Shown: positions 1-5,523, counted from the stretch's first letter. The stretch is 9,515 bases of DNA from Clostridiales bacterium (GCA_020860025.1 JAJBVC010000092.1:1-9515); one strand, 5' to 3'. The notes: generated from the letters alone by a model not told the origin. A program made the numbers and translations.

Positions 1-3
1 GGC

Positions 4-47
4 GGCCCTTATAGGGCCTGTGCAAACCACCAGTTCAACTGGTGGTT
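4..47. repeat. Two adjacent hairpins, possible end of an IS200/IS605-type element
   Basis: Two perfect inverted repeats sit side by side at the window edge. GGCCCT (4-9) pairs with AGGGCC (13-18) across TAT. AACCACCAGTT (25-35) pairs with AACTGGTGGTT (37-47) around a single C; folded realistically this is a 9-bp stem with a TTCAA loop. Neither is followed by a T-run, so they are not ordinary terminators. Subterminal hairpins of this kind are typical of IS200/IS605 transposon ends and of REP-like sequences. No transposase lies inside the window, so the element, if real, extends to the left. The structure is certain; the element assignment is a guess. Confidence 0.45.
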
Positions 48-95
48 ATGATTTATCATTTTTATCATATTTGTTTTGACATAATTTGATAATTC

Positions 96-124
96 TTGAC
101 TTTAATTTGCATATATGGTATTTT
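96..124 (+). promoter_or_regulatory. Probable sigma-A promoter of the TM2-domain gene
   Basis: TTGACT (96-101) is followed after 17 nt by TATTTT (119-124), about 50 nt before the start codon at 177. A second TTGACA (76-81) upstream has no good -10 partner at 16-18 nt. The -10 box is weaker than consensus. Confidence 0.5.
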
Positions 125-176
125 AAATTTAGAATATTTATCTTTACAATTAACAGAAGATTGAGAGGAAAAAGTT

Positions 177-602
177 ATGTTTTGTAAAAATTGCGGAAGT
201 GCTATGGATAATCTTGCGGCAGTATGCGTAAATTGCGGAGCGCCGACAGGTGCAGGAAATCAGTTTTGCCCTAATTGCGGTAAGCCTACTCCGCCAAATG
301 CGGCTTTTTGTACTACGTGCGGAGTTGCGCTTAATAATATGTACGCACAAAATCAAGGCGGTGTGAATAACGCAAAGTCAAAAATGGCGGCAGGTCTTTT
401 AGCAATATTTTTAGGAACACTCGGTATTCATAATTTTTATCTTGGATATACAACAAAAGCTGTAATTCAGCTCGTTGTGTCTCTTGTTTTATCTTGGACA
501 GTTATTGTGCCGATAGGTATTTGGATTTGGGCTATTGTTGAGGCTGTTCAAATTTTTTCAGGCAAAATTCCCGATGCAAACGGTGTACCTCTAAAAGATT
601 AG
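177..602 (+). CDS. Zinc-ribbon and TM2-domain membrane protein
   Basis: 141 aa. The N-terminus carries two CxxC-x(10)-CxxC zinc ribbons: Cys3/6/17/20, then Cys31/34/45/48. After a short Asn/Gln-rich linker comes a TM2 domain (about residues 67-128). It contains a first membrane segment at about 70-90 with the family signature GxxGxHxFYLG (G80 to G90), a turn with K94, and a second segment at about 96-121 ending in WAIVEAVQIF. Proteins with this architecture are common in Bacillota; their role is not established, though the ribbons suggest metal binding or protein contacts at the cytoplasmic face. The ATG at 177 has an AGAGG Shine-Dalgarno 8 nt upstream. The gene appears monocistronic, with its own promoter and terminator. 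Family assignment is firm; function is unknown. Confidence 0.9.
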   Translation: MFCKNCGSAMDNLAAVCVNCGAPTGAGNQFCPNCGKPTPPNAAFCTTCGVALNNMYAQNQGGVNNAKSKMAAGLLAIFLGTLGIHNFYLGYTTKAVIQLVVSLVLSWTVIVPIGIWIWAIVEAVQIFSGKIPDANGVPLKD

Positions 603-619
603 ATTAGATAAAATATGTT

Positions 620-652
620 CCCTCTGTCAATCGGCGGAGGGATTATTTTTTT
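620..652 (+). terminator. Rho-independent terminator after the TM2 gene
   Basis: CCCTCTG (620-626) pairs with CGGAGGG (635-641), with one G-U pair and an 8-nt loop. ATTATTTTTTT follows. It lies 18 nt after the TM2 stop codon and separates that gene from guaA. Confidence 0.8.
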
Positions 653-708
653 AAATGGCAAGAAAATGTGCATTTACCCGTTTTGGCGAAAAAGAATACC
701 TCTCATTC

Positions 709-737
709 TTGCATTATCTTATGAAATAATATATAAT
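709..737 (+). promoter_or_regulatory. guaA promoter
   Basis: TTGCAT (709-714), a 17-nt spacer and a perfect TATAAT (732-737) place the transcript start near 744. That leaves a leader of only about 33 nt before the guaA ATG. This is too short for a purine riboswitch, so none is present here. Confidence 0.75.
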
Positions 738-776
738 ACTAACTTAATACTACATATTTTTCTTTGGAGGATTTGT

Positions 777-2315
777 ATGGAAAAAATTCTTGTTCTTGAT
801 TTTGGCGGTCAGTACAATCAGCTGATTGCACGCCGTGTACGTGACCAAAAGGTTTACGCCGAAATCCTGCCTTACACTACCCCGATTGACGTTATAGAGA
901 AAAACAATTACAAGGGTATAATTTTCACGGGAGGGCCCAATTCCGTTTTTGATATGGAATCTCCTCATTACAGCCCCGATATACTTAAGCTCGGAGTGCC
1001 TGTTTTGGGAATTTGTTACGGCTGTCAGCTTATTGCGTGGATGGGCAGCGGTGATGTTAAGACTGCGCCTAAAAGCGAATACGGTAAAATCAATTTTAAG
1101 TTAAACGATTCTCAATCATCTCTTTTTAAAGATGTGCCCGATTCGTCTGTCGTTTGGATGAGCCATACAGACTATATTTCTGCGCCGCCAAAGGGATTTG
1201 AAATTCTCGGAACAACCGATGACTGTCCGTGCGCCGCTATGGCAAATGCCGATGAAAAAATTTATGCTGTTCAGTTTCATCCCGAGGTTACGCATACACA
1301 GTTCGGCTCTCAGATTCTTCACAATTTTATTTACGAAATATGCAAATGCTCCGGCGACTGGGTTATGGATAATTTTATTGAAACAACCGTTGCAAAGCTC
1401 AAAGAGCAGATAGGCGATAAAAAAGTAATTCTCGGTCTTTCCGGCGGAGTTGATTCGTCTGTTGCGGCAGGTCTGATTTCACGTGCTGTCGGTAATCAGC
1501 TTACGTGCGTTTTTGTTGACCAGGGACTGATGAGAAAAGATGAGGGCGATTTTGTTGAAAAGACGTTTACTTCACTTTTTGATATGAATTTTGTTCGTGT
1601 CAACTGCGGCGAAACTTTTCTTGCAAAGCTCAAAGGAGTTACAGACCCCGAAGAAAAGCGTCATATTATCGGCACAGAGTTTTATAATGTTTTTTGGGAC
1701 GAAATCAAACGTCAGAGCAATGACGAACTCGGCTATTTTGCCCAGGGTACAATTTATCCCGACTGTATCGAGTCGGGCAAAGGCGACGCCGATAAAATTA
1801 AAACTCATCACAATAAAGTAAAAATGCCCGATGACGTTCAGTTCCTCGGATTGATTGAACCTCTTTGCGATTTGTTTAAGGATGAGGTTCGTAAAGTCGG
1901 CGAAAAACTCGGTATTCCAAAAGAGCTTGTTTGGCGTCAGCCGTTCCCGGGCCCGGGTCTCGGAGTTCGTATTATAGGCGAGCTTACCGCCGATAAAATT
2001 AAGGTTCTTCAGGAAGCGGATTGGGTGCTTCGTGACGAGATGGCAAAGAACGGATATGAGAAGAATTTGGCGCAGTTTTTCTGCGTGCTGCCCGATGTTA
2101 AAACAGTCGGAGTTATGGGCGACCACAGAACTTATGACCACCTTGTCGCCATTCGTGCCGTAACTACAGATGATTTTATGACTGCCGATTGGGCAAGAAT
2201 ACCGTATGATATTCTCGCAAAGGTTTCAAACCGAATCACGAATGAGGTTGAACACGTAAACAGAGTTGTGTATGATATAACATCAAAACCCCCCGGCACA
2301 GTAGAGTGGGAATGA
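777..2315 (+). CDS. guaA: GMP synthase (glutamine-hydrolysing)
   Basis: 512 aa, the normal length for a single-chain GMP synthase, which converts XMP, glutamine and ATP to GMP in purine nucleotide synthesis. Residues 1-190 form the class I glutamine amidotransferase domain, with nucleophile Cys80 in GICYGCQL and the His168/Glu170 pair in QFHPE. The ATP-pyrophosphatase domain follows, with its P-loop SGGVDSS at 222-228. The C-terminal dimerisation domain includes the conserved PFPGPGLGVRIIGE and ends in KPPGTVEWE. The frame is open upstream to 615, but the ATG at 777 has GGAGG 6 nt before it, matches the family N-terminus (MEKILVLDFG) and lies downstream of the promoter. The last four codons lie within a 32-bp repeat that recurs at 4687, which marks this gene end as the insertion site of the following restriction cassette. 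The protein itself is intact. Confidence 0.98.
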   Translation: MEKILVLDFGGQYNQLIARRVRDQKVYAEILPYTTPIDVIEKNNYKGIIFTGGPNSVFDMESPHYSPDILKLGVPVLGICYGCQLIAWMGSGDVKTAPKSEYGKINFKLNDSQSSLFKDVPDSSVVWMSHTDYISAPPKGFEILGTTDDCPCAAMANADEKIYAVQFHPEVTHTQFGSQILHNFIYEICKCSGDWVMDNFIETTVAKLKEQIGDKKVILGLSGGVDSSVAAGLISRAVGNQLTCVFVDQGLMRKDEGDFVEKTFTSLFDMNFVRVNCGETFLAKLKGVTDPEEKRHIIGTEFYNVFWDEIKRQSNDELGYFAQGTIYPDCIESGKGDADKIKTHHNKVKMPDDVQFLGLIEPLCDLFKDEVRKVGEKLGIPKELVWRQPFPGPGLGVRIIGELTADKIKVLQEADWVLRDEMAKNGYEKNLAQFFCVLPDVKTVGVMGDHRTYDHLVAIRAVTTDDFMTADWARIPYDILAKVSNRITNEVEHVNRVVYDITSKPPGTVEWE

Positions 2316-2335
2316 TGGACAAAATCCCCGAAAGC
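2304..2335 (+). repeat. Left copy of the 32-bp direct repeat (att-like site in the guaA 3' end)
   Basis: Identical over 32 bp to 4687-4718. It covers the guaA codons for E-W-E, the TGA stop, and 20 bp beyond. Flanking bases differ on both sides (A versus C before, A versus C after). Inside it, GGGAAT (2308-2313) and ATCCCC (2324-2329) form an imperfect inverted pair 10 nt apart, as expected for core-type binding sites of a tyrosine recombinase. That last reading is inference. Confidence 0.9.
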
Positions 2336-2406
2336 ATACATTAAGATCATGGTGAATATTGTATTTACCTGTATTCAATGTTCTTAATCGATTATGTTTT
2401 AATGCT

Positions 2407-2422
2407 TTATTGTAAACAATAA
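2407..2422. promoter_or_regulatory. Palindrome upstream of the methyltransferase, candidate operator
   Basis: TTATTGT (2407-2413) and ACAATAA (2416-2422) form a perfect 7-bp inverted repeat separated by AA. It lies 23 nt before the methyltransferase start, just upstream of the Shine-Dalgarno. A weak TTTAAT (2398-2403) -10 candidate precedes it. Type II R-M operons often use such sites for a regulator or for the methyltransferase itself. No control-protein gene is present, so the function is speculative. Confidence 0.35.
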
Positions 2423-2445
2423 CCTTTGCGATAGGAGGAATGAAT

Positions 2446-3591
2446 ATGAATTTTGACAAAGGTGCAACTCAAAATGTCAGGAATATTGCGAAAAAATGGA
2501 TAGCTGATAATATACCTGCGATTGCGGATATGATAGATTGCGGCTTGCCTGAATACGATGATCGATTAAAGCTTTGGAGAACAAGCATTAAACCCAAAAA
2601 TGAAGAAATATCTTTAGGAGAAATTCGTGTTAATGCAGGCATGACAGAAGTTGTAGATTATCCGGATAAACGTTTAATATTGGAAAGATTTAAAAAGAAA
2701 AATAATAAAAATGATGTTGGCAAAAAACGAAAAAATCTTTTTATACCAGCTCCGATTCCCAATAAGGTTATATTGGGAGATTGTATTAAAACGCTTGAGT
2801 CATTCCCGCCAGATACTGCGCAATTAATAGTTACATCTCCTCCATATTATAACGCCAAAACAGAATATTCGGAATACGTTGACTATCAAGAGTATCTTGA
2901 CTTTTTGCGCAAGGTCTTTATACGATGCCATCAAGTACTTTCAGAAGGTAGATTTATAGTTGTGAATGTGTCACCGGTATTGATTAAACGTACATCGCGA
3001 AATACTTCCAGCAAAAGAATTCCTATTCCATTTGATATACATAAAATATTGGATGGCATTGGTTTTGATTTTATTGATGATATTATATGGAAAAAACCTG
3101 AAGGTGCAGGATGGAATTTAGGTCGTGGAAGACGATTTAAAGCCGATCGCCATCCATTACAGTATAAGCCGGTAACAGTTACCGAATATGTTTTGGTGTA
3201 TCGAAAGCGTACTGATAAACTTATCGATTGGAATATTAGAAATCATTATAATCCAGAATTGGTTAAAGAGTCACGAATAGACGGTGACTATGACGTGACA
3301 AATGTTTGGGAAATTCATCCCGGTTACAATAAACAACATCCAGCAGTTTTTCCAGATGAACTGGTTAGGCGCATAATTCGATATTATTCATTTAAAGATG
3401 ATATGGTTTTAGATCCATTCGGAGGTTCTGGAACGGTTGGTCGTGTTGCATATCAAATGGGAAGACGATTTCTTTTAATAGATAAGGAACCAAAGTATTT
3501 TGAGTTAATGAAAAATACAATTTCTAATTTAGTGGATGGCAAAAATATAAGAGTAGATTATTTAGTGGATGATGAATTTGAGGAGGATTAA
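2446..3591 (+). CDS. Type II DNA amino-methyltransferase (beta class, N4-cytosine or N6-adenine)
   Basis: 381 aa. It transfers a methyl group from S-adenosylmethionine to an exocyclic amino group in its recognition sequence, protecting the DNA from the partner enzyme. The catalytic motif TSPPY is at 130-134, preceded by VILGDC (108-113). The AdoMet-binding motif DPFGGSGT is at 323-330, followed by the acidic motif II region LLIDKEPKYF. Catalytic motif before the AdoMet motif, with the target recognition region between them, is the beta-class order (N6_N4_Mtase family). SPPY is most typical of N4-cytosine enzymes but does not exclude N6-adenine. About 105 residues precede the catalytic core, a long N-terminal extension of unknown role. 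ATG 2440 overlaps the Shine-Dalgarno spacing (1 nt from GGAGG), so ATG 2446, with 7 nt, is chosen. The final codons carry the ribosome binding site of the next gene. Confidence 0.9.
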   Translation: MNFDKGATQNVRNIAKKWIADNIPAIADMIDCGLPEYDDRLKLWRTSIKPKNEEISLGEIRVNAGMTEVVDYPDKRLILERFKKKNNKNDVGKKRKNLFIPAPIPNKVILGDCIKTLESFPPDTAQLIVTSPPYYNAKTEYSEYVDYQEYLDFLRKVFIRCHQVLSEGRFIVVNVSPVLIKRTSRNTSSKRIPIPFDIHKILDGIGFDFIDDIIWKKPEGAGWNLGRGRRFKADRHPLQYKPVTVTEYVLVYRKRTDKLIDWNIRNHYNPELVKESRIDGDYDVTNVWEIHPGYNKQHPAVFPDELVRRIIRYYSFKDDMVLDPFGGSGTVGRVAYQMGRRFLLIDKEPKYFELMKNTISNLVDGKNIRVDYLVDDEFEED

Positions 3592-3614
3592 ATATAAATG
3601 GATTATTTAGTGGA
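3556..3614 (+). repeat. 14-bp direct repeat across the methyltransferase/endonuclease junction
   Basis: GATTATTTAGTGGA occurs at 3556-3569 and again at 3601-3614, 45 bp apart. The first copy is in frame in the methyltransferase tail and encodes DYLVD. The second is in frame at the very start of the next protein and encodes DYLVE. This could be a trace of a short tandem duplication or recombination that joined the two genes, or chance in A/T-rich sequence. Confidence 0.6.
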
Positions 3615-4542
3615 GCAATACAATTCTTGGATGAATGATAACATTGCGTTAACGAACGCTTTCTCTGAAACTTCTATGAGACAAATGGCTATACAATTAT
3701 TGTTAGGCAAAAATTATCGTTTGATTACAGAGAACAACACTAAAAGTAAATTAGCATTAACATATTTATGGATATCAGAAGTAGTTAAAAATGCGCAGAA
3801 TGAATTTGGCGGGGAATGGAAAGTTAGACTTGTTGATGATTTAAATAATATTCGACATAGAACACCGGAACAAGATAATTTAATGTTTTGGCTGGCAGGT
3901 CTTACAAAGAAAACGTCAACAAATTTAGGTGTATCTAAAAACAATTTAGCGGATATTATTGTAAGTCTTCAAGATCATATAGGACAATTATTGGAAAGAA
4001 TACAACATGATGAATATATTGATAATACCTGGTTATTAATGATGGCGGGATCAGCGACGTTATACATAAGAGGCTCCGATAAGTCTAGAATTGGTAAAAT
4101 ATTAGAAGGTGTCTTGATTCGTTCAATGCTCAATATTTTAGGCTTGAGAGAAAACGAAAATTTTTGGATGAATATAGATAGAGATGCAGAAGTGGATAGG
4201 GAAACTGATTGCGAAATCGAAACAATGAGAGGAAGAATTCGTGTTGAAGTGGGTTTAATTTCATCAGAAAATCAAGAAGTTATTGAAGATAAAATTGGTA
4301 GAGTAGGGACAAATGGAGTTGTGCTGTTTGATAAAGTGGGCGGAAATACAAGAATTTATGACACTGCAGACAGGCATAGAGTAAAGTTGATTCAGATACG
4401 TAACAATCAACCACTTGTGGAAATGTATAGACACTTATATAGGTTGGTTAATTTAAATTTGAATACACCTCCTGAATTAGAAGATGATATTATAAATGCG
4501 GTTGATAATTTACCAAGTGATATATTCAGAGTGGAGGATTAA
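3598..4542 (+). CDS. Putative type II restriction endonuclease, CfrBI-like
   Basis: 314 aa, starting 6 nt after the methyltransferase stop. Its GGAGG (3582-3586) lies inside the methyltransferase end, 11 nt from the ATG, so the two genes are probably translated from one mRNA. Position next to a lone methyltransferase is the main argument for an endonuclease. From memory, the C-terminal half resembles the CfrBI family (CCWWGG cutters paired with N4-cytosine methyltransferases): a helix KILEGVLIRSML (167-178), then D204-C-E206-I-E208, RGRIRVEVGLI (211-221) and NQEVIEDK (225-232). Candidate metal ligands are D204, E206 or E208, and E217. A textbook PD-(D/E)xK triad is not evident, because the position after E217-V is Gly, not Lys. 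The N-terminal half (1-150) is mainly helical and unrecognised. The family is likely; the recognition site is unproven. Confidence 0.6.
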   Translation: MDYLVEQYNSWMNDNIALTNAFSETSMRQMAIQLLLGKNYRLITENNTKSKLALTYLWISEVVKNAQNEFGGEWKVRLVDDLNNIRHRTPEQDNLMFWLAGLTKKTSTNLGVSKNNLADIIVSLQDHIGQLLERIQHDEYIDNTWLLMMAGSATLYIRGSDKSRIGKILEGVLIRSMLNILGLRENENFWMNIDRDAEVDRETDCEIETMRGRIRVEVGLISSENQEVIEDKIGRVGTNGVVLFDKVGGNTRIYDTADRHRVKLIQIRNNQPLVEMYRHLYRLVNLNLNTPPELEDDIINAVDNLPSDIFRVED

Positions 4543-4686
4543 AATATTGTATAATTAATTATCCGTGATACTATTTTGATACTAAAAAAATTGAAAGCAA
4601 GAAATAACGGAGGAAAAAACGTATAAAACGAATAAATAAAGCAATAAAAACTAAACAGATATGTTTAATATTAGAAAACATTTGCC

Positions 4687-4718
4687 GAGTGGGAATGATG
4701 GACAAAATCCCCGAAAGC
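4687..4718 (+). repeat. Right copy of the 32-bp direct repeat
   Basis: Identical to 2304-2335, but preceded by non-guaA sequence, so it contains only a fragment of the gene end. The repeat stops within the left arm of an imperfect inverted repeat (CCC 4710-4712 with GGG 4737-4739, AAA with TTT, CCTTT with AAAGG, two bulged G). In the left copy that right arm is missing. This fits the ancestral guaA downstream sequence being the part to the right of 4718. Confidence 0.9.
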
Positions 4719-4755
4719 CTTTATTTAAAAGGGTTTGGGCACTTCAAGAAGTCTT

Positions 4756-4775
4756 TTGATAACAAATTGATAACA
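4756..4775 (+). repeat. Two TTGATAACA 9-mers one helical turn apart
   Basis: TTGATAACA occurs at 4756-4764 and 4767-4775, an 11-bp period, starting about 40 bp to the right of the 32-bp repeat. Short direct repeats at this spacing near an attachment core look like arm-type binding sites of tyrosine recombinases. The first copy also supplies a -35 hexamer for a promoter, so the two readings compete. Confidence 0.55.
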
Positions 4776-4785
4776 GTTGTATAAT
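4756..4785 (+). promoter_or_regulatory. Promoter of a possible small RNA
   Basis: TTGATA (4756-4761), an 18-nt spacer and perfect TATAAT (4780-4785) would start transcription near 4792. No open reading frame with a start codon and ribosome binding site follows before the terminator at 4864. Confidence 0.5.
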
Positions 4786-4791
4786 AGCCAT

Positions 4792-4901
4792 TATTCTTGT
4801 AATCTGGTGTTTTAGGGTAAAGAACAATATCTTGTGGCTCACAAAAACACCAGATTAAACATTAAACCCCGTACTGACAAATTTCGTCAGTACGGGGTTT
4901 T
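4792..4901 (+). ncRNA. Candidate small RNA with a long stem and terminator
   Basis: The candidate is about 110 nt. A promoter lies just upstream. The predicted RNA contains a perfect 14-bp inverted repeat, TAATCTGGTGTTTT (4800-4813) with its complement at 4844-4857, enclosing a 30-nt loop. It ends at the strong terminator at 4864-4901. It matches no RNA family I recognise. Alternatives are an untranslated tail of the guaA/R-M transcript, or the inverted repeat being a recombination or protein site. The 5' end is inferred from the -10 box. Confidence 0.35.
4864..4901. terminator. Strong, probably bidirectional terminator
   Basis: A 15-bp perfect stem (4864-4878 with 4886-4900) and a 7-nt loop end in GGGGTTTT on the plus strand. 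It also lies 9 nt beyond the stop of the minus-strand gene ending at 4909, where the same stem reads GGGGTTTAAT. It would serve both converging transcripts. Before the cassette inserted it was probably the guaA terminator. Confidence 0.85.
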
Positions 4902-4908
4902 GCCGTTA

Positions 4909-5256
4909 TTATTTGTTTTCAACCAACTCATTAAAATCCAAACCATAGGTTTTTTCCAAAAACTCAAGGGTTTTAATAATACCAAGTCCAATAAATAACT
5001 CATTAGAGCCAAATTTGTATTTTATGTATTTTACGGCTTCTGGTGTAATATCTTCGTCACTTAAAAGAGATGCTGTATGGATATTAGTTCTAACTTTCGC
5101 GAACTCCCCTGATTGTTTCCTAATATTTACAGGGTATCTAAATTCACACCCCTCAACATCATTCCATCCATCATAAGAATTTGGATTGTAGCATTCTGAA
5201 CCTATAATTTCTTCAATATCTGCAATTAGAGCGCAGAGTTCTTTATTAAGTTTCAT
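4909..5256 (-). CDS. Unrecognised 115-aa protein
   Basis: I recognise no family. The product is acidic, has no signal peptide or membrane segment, and looks like a small globular cytoplasmic protein. It has an N-terminal helix (MKLNKELCALIADIEEIIG), a central part rich in Asn, Tyr and Trp (NSYDGWNDVEGCEF, then YPVNIRK), and a C-terminal helical part ending TLEFLEKTYGLDFNELVENK. The frame is open to a GTG at 5268, but that GTG is part of the Shine-Dalgarno AGGTGG (5270-5265). The ATG at 5256, 8 nt further on, is therefore the start. It lies downstream of the tRNA-Val gene on the same strand with 150 bp between, and shares the terminator at 4864-4901 with the plus-strand transcript. It could be an immunity-like or stress protein, but nothing in the sequence shows that. 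Confidence 0.7.
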   Translation of the reverse strand: MKLNKELCALIADIEEIIGSECYNPNSYDGWNDVEGCEFRYPVNIRKQSGEFAKVRTNIHTASLLSDEDITPEAVKYIKYKFGSNELFIGLGIIKTLEFLEKTYGLDFNELVENK

Positions 5257-5380
5257 ATAGAAAGCCACCTCATTTCTTTAATTTAACTTATCCTTAAAGG
5301 TTTCTACAAGAACATTGTTGAGTTTCTGTGACGGAACTTCCGCCCAATGCATCCGTTAGGTCTGCTTTATCGACAGACTG

Positions 5381-5406
5381 AAGAGACACCTAAAAAGGTG
5401 TCTCTT
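5381..5406 (-). terminator. Hairpin downstream of tRNA-Val, probable terminator
   Basis: AAGAGACACC (5381-5390) pairs perfectly with GGTGTCTCTT (5397-5406) around TAAAAA. The hairpin directly abuts the encoded CCA end of the tRNA. On the minus strand the stem ends in CTCTT with no further T-run, so termination may be partial and the 115-aa gene beyond could be reached by read-through. Confidence 0.6.
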
Positions 5407-5482
5407 TGGTGGGAACAACAGGGCTCGAACCTGTGACCCTCTGCTTGTAAGGCAGATGCTCTCCCAGCTGAGCTATGCTCCC
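5407..5482 (-). tRNA. tRNA-Val (anticodon UAC)
   Basis: 76 nt including an encoded CCA. The acceptor stem is GGGAGCA (5482-5476) with TGTTCCC, one G-U pair. The D-arm reads GCTCAGCTGGGAGAGC. The anticodon stem TCTGC/GCAGA encloses the loop CTTACAA, giving anticodon TAC (reads GUA valine codons). The T-arm is CAGGTTCGAGCCCTG and the discriminator base is A. It folds as a complete canonical tRNA. It stands alone rather than in a cluster, and no duplicated 3' end nearby suggests use as an attachment site. Confidence 0.96.
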
Positions 5483-5494
5483 GTCAGCGTTATA

Positions 5495-5523
5495 ATTATA
5501 TATCAACGCAATTTATTTGTCAA
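5495..5523 (-). promoter_or_regulatory. Perfect-consensus promoter of tRNA-Val
   Basis: On the minus strand TTGACA (5523-5518), a 17-nt spacer and TATAAT (5500-5495) match sigma-A consensus exactly. The start would be near 5488, only about 6 nt before the mature tRNA 5' end. Confidence 0.85.

Larger units (their letters stand above)
2304..4718 (+). mobile_element. Restriction-modification cassette bracketed by 32-bp direct repeats at the guaA 3' end
   Basis: The segment between the repeat starts is 2383 bp and holds exactly two genes, a DNA methyltransferase and a putative restriction enzyme. The left repeat completes guaA. The right repeat (4687-4718) stands alone and is presumably followed by the former downstream sequence of guaA. 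The 3' end of guaA is a known insertion point of genomic islands driven by tyrosine recombinases, and keeping the gene end intact while duplicating it is typical of such elements. No recombinase, transposase or excisionase is present, so the cassette either was moved in trans or is the remnant of a larger island. The inserted genes look more A/T-rich than guaA, with more TTA, AGA and AAA codons. This is seen by eye, not computed. Confidence 0.75.
4543..4908. other. Gene-free region across the right end of the R-M cassette
   Basis: The left part (4543-4686) is A/T-rich cassette sequence with a GGAGG (4609-4613) that is not followed by a usable start codon; an ATA stands where an ATG would be expected (4623). 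Then come the right 32-bp repeat, an imperfect hairpin whose left arm contains the repeat end (4710-4739), the duplicated TTGATAACA, a promoter-like pair, a 14-bp inverted repeat and a strong terminator. No terminator is visible directly after the endonuclease gene, so its transcript may run to 4901. Confidence 0.7.

Noticed and set aside
615..776. N-terminal extension of GuaA from the ATG at 615
   Set aside because: The ATG lies beside the terminator of the preceding gene and upstream of the guaA promoter. The extension has no family similarity, and ATG 777 has an ideal GGAGG and the family N-terminus.
653..776. Purine riboswitch upstream of guaA
   Set aside because: The promoter leaves only about 33 nt of leader, and no three-way-junction motif is visible.
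1572..2141. Long minus-strand open frame within guaA (189 codons)
   Set aside because: It is antisense to a firmly identified gene, lacks a ribosome binding site and has no recognisable protein features.
2440..2445. ATG 2440 as methyltransferase start
   Set aside because: It is 1 nt from GGAGG, too close for initiation. ATG 2446 is correctly spaced.
5257..5268. GTG 5268 as start of the 115-aa protein
   Set aside because: The GTG is itself part of the Shine-Dalgarno AGGTGG that serves ATG 5256.
5407..5482. tRNA-Val as an integration site for a mobile element
   Set aside because: No duplicated tRNA 3' end or recombinase gene is seen nearby.
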